A stretch of 64,000 bases of DNA, taken from Bacteroidota bacterium (GTDB lineage: Bacteria; Bacteroidota; Ignavibacteria; Ignavibacteriales; Melioribacteraceae). Under the pieces are notes generated by a model that saw only the letters and a program-made list of their open reading frames with translations, was not told the DNA's origin and searched no databases. The DNA lies in assembly GCA_023397505.1 (NCBI GenBank), contig JAEWUC010000007.1, forward strand, positions 62,001 through 126,000, written 5' to 3'. Below are positions 44,681 through 52,590 of the stretch, piece by piece; within the stretch, counting starts at the first letter, position 1, and every line of letters begins with the position of its first letter. A program made the position numbers and the translations under genes.

Positions 44681-45370
44681 ATGAATCTACTAAAAAAAAT
44701 ATTGCACTTGTCTTTGGGCTTAATTCTAATTATTACATCAATTGGTTGTAGTCCTTCATCAAGATCTCAAAGATATAACAAACCGAATAGCGACAGTGAA
44801 GAAAAAAGCAAATCCGCGCATGAAAGATTTAGTAAGGATGAAGACGAAAATGTAACTGTTATGCAGGACTTGCCTGAAAACAATGGAACTGAATTTGATG
44901 AAATACCTGTTGAAGAAAATCCGGTTGATAAAACCAAATTTATTGAGAAGTATGAAAAGCTGAAAGATTTTAACGTGCCGTTAACCTACCGCGAAAAAAT
45001 TTTATTTGAAGTAATAAAATATCTCGATACACCTTATAAATACGGCGGTAACTCTGATAAGGGAATTGATTGTTCGGCGTTCACAAAACAAGTATTTGAA
45101 AATTCTGTTACAGCCGAATTACCGCGTTCCGCCCGCGAACAATTTGGAGTTGGCGAAAAGATTGATAAAGACGAATTAAAATTCGGCGATCTTGTTTTTT
45201 TTAATACTCGCAGAAGAAGTAACCCGGGGCATGTTGGCATTTATCTCGGTGATAATCAATTTGTACATGCAAGCAGGCAACTCGGTGTTACAATTTCATC
45301 ACTTGACGAAAAATATTATAAGATTAGATACTCCGGCGCAAGACGCATAATGGAAAATACTGATGATTAG
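44681..45370 (+). CDS. NlpC/P60-family cell wall hydrolase lipoprotein
   Basis: A 229-residue lipoprotein. The signal peptide ends in a lipobox (ITSIGC, lipidated C23). A low-complexity acidic linker (about 25-95) leads to an NlpC/P60 domain with C131 in GIDCSAFTKQ, H184 in GHVGIYLG and H196 in QFVHAS, the expected catalytic set. It probably cleaves peptidoglycan peptides at the cell envelope. It lies 10 bases after rpoD. Confidence 0.9.
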   Translation: MNLLKKILHLSLGLILIITSIGCSPSSRSQRYNKPNSDSEEKSKSAHERFSKDEDENVTVMQDLPENNGTEFDEIPVEENPVDKTKFIEKYEKLKDFNVPLTYREKILFEVIKYLDTPYKYGGNSDKGIDCSAFTKQVFENSVTAELPRSAREQFGVGEKIDKDELKFGDLVFFNTRRRSNPGHVGIYLGDNQFVHASRQLGVTISSLDEKYYKIRYSGARRIMENTDD

Positions 45371-45403
45371 CATTTCCCATTATTATGTTTGTAAAATCAA
45401 AAA

Positions 45404-46057
45404 CTACAATCTTATAAACTGATCCTGCTTAAGCGCGGTGTCGGTTATTCTCAAATTATAAATCATTCCTTTAAACCAGCTTATTTGATTTTGTCTCATG
45501 CCGAATGATGTTACGCCTTCTTTCATCGGTATGAAATCCATTTTCTCTTCCAATTCCTTATTTCCATTTATGTATGAAATCAAATTACCGTTATCAATTA
45601 CAAAAGCCGCATGATACCAGTTATCGGATGGATGAAGTTTATCTTTATCAGCAAGAGTCAGCGATGATTCGCCGGTTGCGAGGAAAGCATCAAAATACCA
45701 TTGATTTTGTTCGGTGCAGCGTAGTTCTAACAATAATCTATCGCTTTGAACCAAACCGCAGTGTAAAAACCTTTGTTCGAATTGCCCCCCGCTTCCGGGA
45801 TTGAATAACATTTCTACTATGAATTACGTTTATCCGATTATTGGATTTTGTTTGAAAACAATTCCATCGTCAATGCCTTTAAAATGTATGGCTTTACCGT
45901 ATTTTGAATCGACTACTTTCGGACTGCCAAAAATCGATATATCAAATTTTCTTTCTTCAAACAATTCATTGAGTTTCCATTCAATAATATTCATCTTTAT
46001 TCCATAATAAAATGACTGCAGTTTTGTTCTTTGCTCAATTTTCACCGGCGTAAACAT
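45404..46057 (-). pseudogene. LamG/concanavalin-like protein broken by two in-frame stops
   Basis: One reading frame runs through the region. The first part (46057 down to 45833) has EWKLNELFEERKFDISIFGS and GKAIHFKGIDDGIVF. The second (45820 down to 45404) has FIVEMLFNPGSGGQFEQRFL, WYHAAFVIDNGNLISYINGN and FKGMIYNLRI, typical of LamG-like jelly-roll domains. They are separated by TAA-ACG-TAA (stops at 45830-45832 and 45824-45826). No signal peptide is seen; the 5' end may also be lost. Sugar or surface binding is the usual family role. Confidence 0.75.
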
Positions 46058-46093
46058 AAAAAAGATATTCGCATTATCAGAAGATATTTTTCT

Positions 46094-46111
46094 TTATAAC
46101 TAAAGTTATAA
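46094..46111 (+). repeat. 18-base perfect palindrome in intergenic gap
   Basis: TTATAACT (46094-46101), AA, AGTTATAA (46104-46111). It lies between the LamG pseudogene (minus) and the GlcG-like gene (plus), 100 bases upstream of the latter. It could be an operator; no T run follows. Confidence 0.6.
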
Positions 46112-46211
46112 CTGAAATAATGTTGATAAAATATTACTGAGATATGAAACTTGACTGTGAATTCTTTAATTTTTACTAAACGATGAAATTCATTATCTCC
46201 GGAGTTTAATA

Positions 46212-46694
46212 ATGAATAAGAAAATAATTTTGTTTGCAGCATTTTTTTATATAATAGGCATTAATCTAGTTGTAGTTAATGGGCAAGTTATTGAAAAGAA
46301 AACAATAACATTAAATCTTGCTAAAATGATTACAAATGCAGCAGTTACGGCAGCTGTCGAAAATAATTTAGCTGCAGTTGTTGTAATTGTTGATGATGGA
46401 GGAAATTTAATTCTTCTTGAAAAAATGGATAACGCTCAAATCGGAAGTATTGAAGTTGCTATACAAAAAGCACGCACAGCTATTTATTTTAAAAGATCAA
46501 CGAAAGCTTATGAAGAAAGAGTTACATCAGGTAACAATGCAATTTTAAAAGTGCCGAACATTCTCCCGTTTGAAGGTGGTTTACCTTTAATAGTAGAGGG
46601 GGAATACATCGGTGCTATCGGTGTTAGCGGTGGTACTCCGCAGCAAGATGGGATTGTTGCACAGGCTGGTGTTAAAATTCTAAATAAAAAATAA
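46212..46694 (+). CDS. exported GlcG/HbpS-like (heme-binding, DUF336) protein
   Basis: A 160-residue protein with an N-terminal signal peptide (about 1-24, ending VVVNGQ). The mature part has VVIVDDGGNLILLEKMDNAQ, IEVAIQKARTAIYFKRST and GGLPLIVEGEYIGAIGVSGG, the pattern of the GlcG/HbpS/PduO C-terminal family. Some members bind heme or cobalamin; the ligand here is unknown. The start follows CCGGAGTTTAATA. It is followed by an exported VOC protein and may share its role. Confidence 0.8.
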   Translation: MNKKIILFAAFFYIIGINLVVVNGQVIEKKTITLNLAKMITNAAVTAAVENNLAAVVVIVDDGGNLILLEKMDNAQIGSIEVAIQKARTAIYFKRSTKAYEERVTSGNNAILKVPNILPFEGGLPLIVEGEYIGAIGVSGGTPQQDGIVAQAGVKILNKK

Positions 46695-46725
46695 TTATTT
46701 ATTATAATTAACAACAGGATTTGTA

Positions 46726-47628
46726 ATGCTTAATAAAATAGTTGATTCCCGAAATATCGTTTTGTTTTTTGTAATAATAATTTTTGGACATTCCTTTTTG
46801 TTCGGTATTTCAAAATCCGAAAAAGGTGATTCAAAAAATGTTGTTCAATTTGAACATATTGCATTAAATGTAGCAGACCCTTTAAAAACTGCTGAATGGT
46901 ACAGAGATAATCTTGGATTTATTATTGTTAGACAAGGAGGCGAACCGAATTATACGACATTTGTCTCCGACCCAAATGGAAAAATGATGTTTGAATTTTT
47001 TAAGAATGCGGATTATCCATTCCAAAATTTTAATGATTGGCACTTTATGTCAATTCATGTAGCTTTCAATTGCAGCGACATTGCAGCAATAAAGAAAAAA
47101 CTTTTTGCTGCAGGCGCAGTTTTAGCAGAAGAATTGAAAAAAACAGATTCCGGCGATCAGGTAATGATGCTGAGAGATCCTTGGGGTTTGCCGATTCAAT
47201 TTGTTCAGCGAGTAAATACTATGCTTAATCATGAAGGATTGTTTTTTGAACACATTGCTTTTAATGTAGCAGATTCACCTGCAAAAGCAAAATGGTACAA
47301 AGATAATCTTGGAATGATTATTATCCGGGATGGTAAGGCACCGAATTATGGAATGTTTATTGCGGATGAAGAAAAAAATATGATGTTTGAATTATATCAG
47401 GATAAAAATTACCCTGTAATTGTATGGGACAGTATTAGTCACATGACAATCCATTTAGCGTTTATGACCGATGATATTGAAGCTGTAAAAAATAAATTGC
47501 TCGGATCGGAAGCTAAAGTTGTTGAAGATATAAACAAAACTCCCGGTGGTGATTTTATTTTAATGATGCGCGACCCTTGGGGACTTCCGATTCAATTTGT
47601 TAATAGATTAAATCCGATGATCAAATAA
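46726..47628 (+). CDS. exported protein with two tandem VOC (glyoxalase-like) domains
   Basis: A 300-residue protein with an N-terminal membrane or signal segment (about 10-30), then two VOC domains (about 41-163 and 173-295). Each has FEHIA, MMFE and a final RDPWGLPIQFV; the candidate metal ligands (H44, E90, H111 and H176, E222, H243) recur in both. The domains are clear internal duplicates. VOC enzymes include glyoxalases, dioxygenases and resistance proteins; substrate unknown. Same strand as the GlcG-like gene, 31 bases downstream. Confidence 0.85.
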   Translation: MLNKIVDSRNIVLFFVIIIFGHSFLFGISKSEKGDSKNVVQFEHIALNVADPLKTAEWYRDNLGFIIVRQGGEPNYTTFVSDPNGKMMFEFFKNADYPFQNFNDWHFMSIHVAFNCSDIAAIKKKLFAAGAVLAEELKKTDSGDQVMMLRDPWGLPIQFVQRVNTMLNHEGLFFEHIAFNVADSPAKAKWYKDNLGMIIIRDGKAPNYGMFIADEEKNMMFELYQDKNYPVIVWDSISHMTIHLAFMTDDIEAVKNKLLGSEAKVVEDINKTPGGDFILMMRDPWGLPIQFVNRLNPMIK

Positions 47629-47656
47629 AATATTTATTTCAAAAAATGGAGTTTAT

Positions 47657-48400
47657 ATGAAATCACACGAAGTCGATTATCAAATTATTGGAGATGATTT
47701 ACAATTAGTAGAAATTGAATTGGACTCAGGGGAAATTGTTATTGCGGAAGCCGGAGCGATGTGTTATATGGAAGACAATATTACTTTCGAAGCTAAAATG
47801 GGAGATGGAACAGAAACTGATTCCGGATTTATGGGTAAGTTATTGAGTGCAGGCAAAAGGGCGTTGGCAGGAGAATCAATTTTTATAACACATTTTACAA
47901 ATATTGGTAGTAAAAAAAGGAAAGTAGCGTTTGCGGCTTCATATCCCGGTAAAATTATTCCTATCAATCTGAATGAATACAGCAATGGAGTTCTTTGTCA
48001 AAAAGATGCATTCCTCTGTGCAGCAAAAGGAACAACAATTTCTATCGCGTTTACTAAAAAAATTGGCGCGGGCTTTTTTGGCGGCGAAGGATTTATATTG
48101 GAAAAATTAACCGGAGACGGGTTAGCATTTTTACACGCAGGGGGTTCGATAATTAAAAAAGATCTTGTTAATGAAACAATAAAAGTTGACACGGGTTGTG
48201 TTGTTGCCTTTTCTCCCAACCTTCAATACGATATCGAACGCGCTGGCAATATGAAATCTATGCTTTTTGGCGGAGAAGGATTATTCCTGGCTACAATTTC
48301 TGGAACCGGAACAGTTTATCTTCAAAGTTTGCCGTTTTCAAGATTAGCCGATAGAATTATAAGTACAATTCCGCAAAGTTATTTTCAAAATAAAGGATAG
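47657..48400 (+). CDS. AIM24/TIGR00266-family protein
   Basis: A 247-residue protein with the features of the TIGR00266/AIM24 family: VEIELDSGEIVIAEAGAMCY, ITHFTNIG, GAGFFGGEGFILEKLTGDGL and GGEGLFLATISGTGTVYLQS. No signal peptide is present. Biochemical function is not established in bacteria. Its start follows AATGGAGTTTAT. A bidirectional terminator separates it from yebC. Confidence 0.88.
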   Translation: MKSHEVDYQIIGDDLQLVEIELDSGEIVIAEAGAMCYMEDNITFEAKMGDGTETDSGFMGKLLSAGKRALAGESIFITHFTNIGSKKRKVAFAASYPGKIIPINLNEYSNGVLCQKDAFLCAAKGTTISIAFTKKIGAGFFGGEGFILEKLTGDGLAFLHAGGSIIKKDLVNETIKVDTGCVVAFSPNLQYDIERAGNMKSMLFGGEGLFLATISGTGTVYLQSLPFSRLADRIISTIPQSYFQNKG

Positions 48401-48425
48401 TGTTTAAAAAGAAGTGGGTACAAAA

Positions 48426-48445
48426 AAGCCGTCTTTTGACGGCTT
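48426..48445. terminator. bidirectional intrinsic terminator
   Basis: AAGCCGTC (48426-48433) pairs with GACGGCTT (48438-48445) around TTTT. T-rich sequence lies on the plus side and an A run on the other side gives Ts for the minus strand. It serves both the AIM24 gene and the convergent yebC. Confidence 0.85.
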
Positions 48446-48465
48446 AATTTTTCAACTTTAAAATT

Positions 48466-49176
48466 CTATTGCATATTATTATAGACGGATTGAACATCAT
48501 CATCATCTTCAAGGGCTTCTATTAATTCATTTACTTCTTTTCTTTGTTCTTCGGTTACTTCTTTATAATTATTAGGAATAAACTGAAATTCTGTTGCGGC
48601 AATATCCATGTTTCTATCTTCAAGTGCTTTTTGCATCGAACCGAAATCCTGGAACGGTGTATAGATATAAACAAATTCGTCATCTGCTGTAAAATCGTCG
48701 AGCCCGAAATCGATCAATTCTAACTCTAAATTTTCGAGATCTGCTACATTTGCCTTTGACGCTTTGAATAAAGCTTTCTTCTCAAACATAAAAGCAATAG
48801 AACCGGCATTCCCTAATGATCCTTCGTGTTTGCGAAAATGATGCCGAACATTTGCAACCGAACGCGTAGGATTGTCTGTCGCACATTCAACAATAATAGC
48901 AACTCCGTGCGGTGCATATCCTTCGTAAACTATTTCCTGGTAGCCGGTTGTATCTTTTGAAGAAGCTCTTTTAATTGCAGCTTCAACTTTATCCTTAGGC
49001 ATATTAACGCTTTTAGCGTTTTGAACCGCAATCCTCAATTTTGAATTGGATTTCGGATCAATTCCGCCTGCTTTAACTGCTATTTCTATTTCTTTCCTAA
49101 CTCTGTTAAATGCTTTTGACATTCGCGCGTACCGTGCGAACATTACATGTTTTCTTGTTTCAAAAATTCTGCCCAT
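48466..49176 (-). CDS. yebC: YebC/PmpR-family regulator or translation factor
   Basis: A 236-residue protein of the YebC family, associated with DNA-binding regulation and, in recent work, with relief of ribosome stalling. RIFETRKHVMFARYARMSKA, VNMPKDKVEAAIKRASSKD and YEGYAPHGVAIIVECATDNP are typical, and the acidic C-terminal domain is complete. It lies downstream of uvrC on the minus strand, 165 bases away, with a palindrome in the gap. Confidence 0.93.
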   Translation of the reverse strand: MGRIFETRKHVMFARYARMSKAFNRVRKEIEIAVKAGGIDPKSNSKLRIAVQNAKSVNMPKDKVEAAIKRASSKDTTGYQEIVYEGYAPHGVAIIVECATDNPTRSVANVRHHFRKHEGSLGNAGSIAFMFEKKALFKASKANVADLENLELELIDFGLDDFTADDEFVYIYTPFQDFGSMQKALEDRNMDIAATEFQFIPNNYKEVTEEQRKEVNELIEALEDDDDVQSVYNNMQ

Positions 49177-49279
49177 TTATGCTCACTTTTTTTTTATTAA
49201 TTCGGTTGCAAATTTAAGAATTTAATGATAAAAAAAGACTGCGAATTTTTTAAAATAGTCTTTCATAAAGTTGGGATAG

Positions 49280-49303
49280 AAATAGTAGAGTACTCTGCTA
49301 TTT
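49280..49303. repeat. 24-base near-perfect palindrome between uvrC and yebC
   Basis: Outer arms AAATAG (49280-49285) and CTATTT (49298-49303) enclose AGAGTACTCT (49287-49296), which is itself a perfect palindrome, with a single mismatched pair (T/G) between. It lies 104 bases upstream of the yebC start. There is no T run, so an operator is more likely than a terminator. Confidence 0.6.
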
Positions 49304-49341
49304 CCACATGTTTTTAGCATGCAAGGGAATGATTGTCCAGA

Positions 49342-51168
49342 TTATTTCTTATTTCCATGAAAATATTCAAAAATAGTTTTTGATTTCTTTTCGCCCACAA
49401 CCTTAACTAATTCTTCCAATGATGCTTTTTTAATTTCTTCGAGGGATTTTAGTTCAGTCAATAATTTCTGCGCTACCTTTTCACCAATACCTTTAATATT
49501 CGTTAATTCAGTTGCAAAAGTTCTTTTGTTTCTTCGTTCGCGGTGAAATGTTATTGCAAAACGATGTGCTTCATCGCGGACATGCTGAAGCAGTTTCAAA
49601 CTTGATGATGTTTTGGGAATTGATTGCGGTTCTGAATCGCCGGGCAGAAATACTTCTTCAAGCCGTTTAGCGAGTCCGATGATTTCATAATTTTTCATTC
49701 CAAGCTCATCCAACGTTTCAATCGCGCTTGATAACTGTCCTTTGCCGCCATCAACCATAATCAAATCCGGAACCATTTCTTTTTCTTCAATCAAACGGCT
49801 GTATCTTCTATGAATGATTTCACGCATGCTCGCAAAATCATCGGGACCTTCGACAGTTTTAATGATAAACTTTCTGTACAAACTTTTTTTAGGTTTACCG
49901 TCAACAAATACAACCATGCTTGCAACCGCATCGCTGCCCTGTAAATTGGAATTGTCGAAACACTCGATTTTACGCGGAAGATTTTTTAAACGTAAATCTC
50001 GTTGAAGAGCAGAAAGGGCAAAAGGTACATTACCTTCTTTCTTCATTTTCTGTAATTGAATTTCTTTCAAATGAAGAATTGCATTTTGTTTGCACATAGC
50101 CAACAACGATTTTGTTTCGCTTTGGCGCTGCGGAATTACAATACTACATTTCTTAATTGCCTTCGTGTTCAGCCATTCCAAAAGTGAATCGGCTTCATCG
50201 GGTTCAATTTCCAGTACAATTTCTTTCGGAACTTCAACAAACTCATTGTAATAAAACTTTATAATTGCCGAATAGATTTGTGCTGCTTCTTCATTTTCTT
50301 CAATGGACAATGTTAGCTGTCGTTTGCCAACAAGTTTACCGGAGCGGATATTTAATATTGTAGCCGAAACATCTTTTCCTTCATAAGCGGAACTTATAAT
50401 ATCGCGGTCTTCAAAATCATTTGAAACAACTTTTTGTCTTGAAGAATATACTTGCAGTTGTTCCAATCTATCGCGAAGATCGGCTGCTCTCTCAAATTCA
50501 AGATTGGCAGAAGCTTCATTCATCTGATTTTTTAATTCAATAATTAAATCCTCAGTTTTGCCGCGTAAAACTTTTGCAACTTGGTTTACCATTTCGTTGT
50601 ATCGTTCGCGGCTTGCAAGTCCCTCGCAAGGTCCCTCGCATTTTTTTATATGGTAATCGAGGCACACTTTAAATTTATTTTTATCTATTGCTTCTTGTGT
50701 AATATCGAGCCTGCAGCTTCTGATTTTAAAAACTTTATTAAGCAACCGAAGTGAAGATTTCATATTCTTAACATCGGTATAAGGACCGAAGTATTTCGAT
50801 CCGTCTTTTATAATTGTTCTCGTCGGGAAAATTTGGGGGAAAGGTTCATTTGTAATTCTTATATAAGGGAAAGTTTTATCGTCTTTTAGGTTAATATTGT
50901 AGCGGGGTTTTAAATCTTTGATAAGATTATTTTCTAAAACTAGCGCTTCAATTTCCGAATCTGTAATGATCAATTCCAAATCATTTATTTTAGCAACAAG
51001 AGCCGCTGTTTTGGGGGAATCAATTCTGTTCTGAAAATAGGAACGGACACGGTTTTTAAGATTTTTCGCTTTGCCGACATAGATCACTTTCCCTTTATCA
51101 TTATAAAATTGATAAATGCCCGGCGACGACGGCAGGTTGTTTAATTTATCTTCCAAAAGAGAATTCAT
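49342..51168 (-). CDS. uvrC: excinuclease ABC subunit C
   Basis: A 608-residue dual-incision nuclease of nucleotide excision repair. The N-terminal GIY-YIG domain has SPGIYQFYNDKGKVIYVGKA and NRVRSYF. A UVR motif lies around 205-240. The UvrC RNase H-like domain has IECFDNSNLQGSDAVASMVV and PDLIMVDGGKGQLSSA. The C-terminal helix-hairpin-helix is LTNIKGIGEKVAQKLL. Length is normal. The other Uvr subunits are not in the window. Confidence 0.96.
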   Translation of the reverse strand: MNSLLEDKLNNLPSSPGIYQFYNDKGKVIYVGKAKNLKNRVRSYFQNRIDSPKTAALVAKINDLELIITDSEIEALVLENNLIKDLKPRYNINLKDDKTFPYIRITNEPFPQIFPTRTIIKDGSKYFGPYTDVKNMKSSLRLLNKVFKIRSCRLDITQEAIDKNKFKVCLDYHIKKCEGPCEGLASRERYNEMVNQVAKVLRGKTEDLIIELKNQMNEASANLEFERAADLRDRLEQLQVYSSRQKVVSNDFEDRDIISSAYEGKDVSATILNIRSGKLVGKRQLTLSIEENEEAAQIYSAIIKFYYNEFVEVPKEIVLEIEPDEADSLLEWLNTKAIKKCSIVIPQRQSETKSLLAMCKQNAILHLKEIQLQKMKKEGNVPFALSALQRDLRLKNLPRKIECFDNSNLQGSDAVASMVVFVDGKPKKSLYRKFIIKTVEGPDDFASMREIIHRRYSRLIEEKEMVPDLIMVDGGKGQLSSAIETLDELGMKNYEIIGLAKRLEEVFLPGDSEPQSIPKTSSSLKLLQHVRDEAHRFAITFHRERRNKRTFATELTNIKGIGEKVAQKLLTELKSLEEIKKASLEELVKVVGEKKSKTIFEYFHGNKK

Positions 51169-51231
51169 ACAAACAATTTTTTTTGATTTATTAATTAAAG
51201 AATGCCTGAAAGATTTGCAAATTGAAAATAT

Positions 51232-51251
51232 TGCCGGCTAAAAAGCCGGCA
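51232..51251 (-). terminator. terminator after glgC
   Basis: TGCCGGCT (51232-51239) pairs with AGCCGGCA (51244-51251) around AAAA. On the minus strand it is followed by ATATTTTC. It lies 9 bases downstream of the glgC stop. Confidence 0.7.
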
Positions 51252-51259
51252 TAATAATT

Positions 51260-52498
51260 TTACTTAAATACGTAGTTTTTGGGGATGATCACAATGCCGG
51301 TATCAGAAACAGTAAATCTTTTCTTATCGGTCTCAGTATCAAAACCTATTTCCATACCTTCCGGGATAACAACATTTTTATCCATAATTGTACGACGTAT
51401 ACGCGCATGCCTGCCGATATTACAATTATCCATGATTATAGAATCGGTTATGTAACTGTAACTGTTAACCTTTACATTGAAACCCAGAATTGACCTTTCA
51501 ACTAAACCTCCGGAGATAATTGTTCCATCAGAGATTAAAGAATTGATTGCACGTCCAACTCGTTCACCTTCGTGCGAAACTGTTTTGGCCGGAGGAAATT
51601 GCTGTTGTTGCGCTCGCAAACGCCAATCGGCATCGTAAAGATTAAAGTGCGGATTAACGTTAATTAAGTCCATGCTCGCGGCGTAATAGCTGTCAATCGT
51701 TCCAACATCAACCCAGTATGGTTCATCTTTTTTATTTTCATCAACGAATTGATATGCTCTAACATTAAACCCGTTCTTTATCATATAAGGAATTATGTCC
51801 TTGCCGAAATCATGATTATGGATTTTTTCCTGATCCATTTTATTCATGATCTCTTTAAGTGTTTTAATGTTGAATACATAAATACCCATATTCACGAAAC
51901 TTACATCCGGTTTATTGGGAATTGCAGGGGGATTTTTCGGCTTCTCTATGAATGAAGTAACTTTATAATCATCATTGATTTTCAAAACACCAAAACGCGA
52001 AGCTTGTGATTGCGGTACTTCAATAGCCGACATTGTTAACTGAGCATCTTTTTCGATATGATTTTGGATCATCTTCATGTAATCCATTTTGTAAATATGG
52101 TCGCCGGAAAGAAGCAGAACCCAATCATAATATTGTTCTTCGAGCAAATTAAAATTCTGATGAATAGCATTTGCCGTTCCAAGGTACCAGTTGTTACTTG
52201 TTTTGAATTGAGGCGGAATAGAATATACGAATTCATAAAGCTCTGGATGAAAAATACTCCAGGCTTCATACAAATGTTTATTGAGTGAATCGGATTTGTA
52301 CTGCGTTAAAACATAAATTTTTCTCAATCCCGAATTCAAACAATTCGAAAGTGTAAAATCAATTATTCTGTACTTCCCGCCGAAAGGAACTGAAGGTTTC
52401 GTTCGTTCCTTTGTTAAAGGGAATAAACGTTCTCCTTGTCCTCCAGCCAACACCATTGTTAAAGTTTTTCTTAAAATTGCAGCGCCGGTATATGCCAT
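51260..52498 (-). CDS. glgC: glucose-1-phosphate adenylyltransferase
   Basis: Makes ADP-glucose for glycogen. The 412-residue protein has LAGGQGERLFPLTKERTKPS and PFGGKYRIIDFTLSNCLNSG at the nucleotide site, then GTANAIHQN and FVNMGIYVFN. A C-terminal left-handed beta-helix domain runs from about residue 290 (SDGTIISGGLVERSILG). It is divergent from the M1 peptidase gene. Glycogen synthase is not in the window. Confidence 0.95.
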   Translation of the reverse strand: MAYTGAAILRKTLTMVLAGGQGERLFPLTKERTKPSVPFGGKYRIIDFTLSNCLNSGLRKIYVLTQYKSDSLNKHLYEAWSIFHPELYEFVYSIPPQFKTSNNWYLGTANAIHQNFNLLEEQYYDWVLLLSGDHIYKMDYMKMIQNHIEKDAQLTMSAIEVPQSQASRFGVLKINDDYKVTSFIEKPKNPPAIPNKPDVSFVNMGIYVFNIKTLKEIMNKMDQEKIHNHDFGKDIIPYMIKNGFNVRAYQFVDENKKDEPYWVDVGTIDSYYAASMDLINVNPHFNLYDADWRLRAQQQQFPPAKTVSHEGERVGRAINSLISDGTIISGGLVERSILGFNVKVNSYSYITDSIIMDNCNIGRHARIRRTIMDKNVVIPEGMEIGFDTETDKKRFTVSDTGIVIIPKNYVFK

Positions 52499-52590
52499 AA
52501 CATTCTCACTCTGTTCACCTAAAATATATCTAATTAAGAATTGATTGGCAATTGCTGAAATTATTAAGTTTGTGTTAAAGACTACAGAAA

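Noticed and set aside
45574..45804. 76-codon plus-strand open frame opposite the LamG pseudogene
   Set aside because: The minus-strand frame has clear LamG features; the plus-strand translation shows none.
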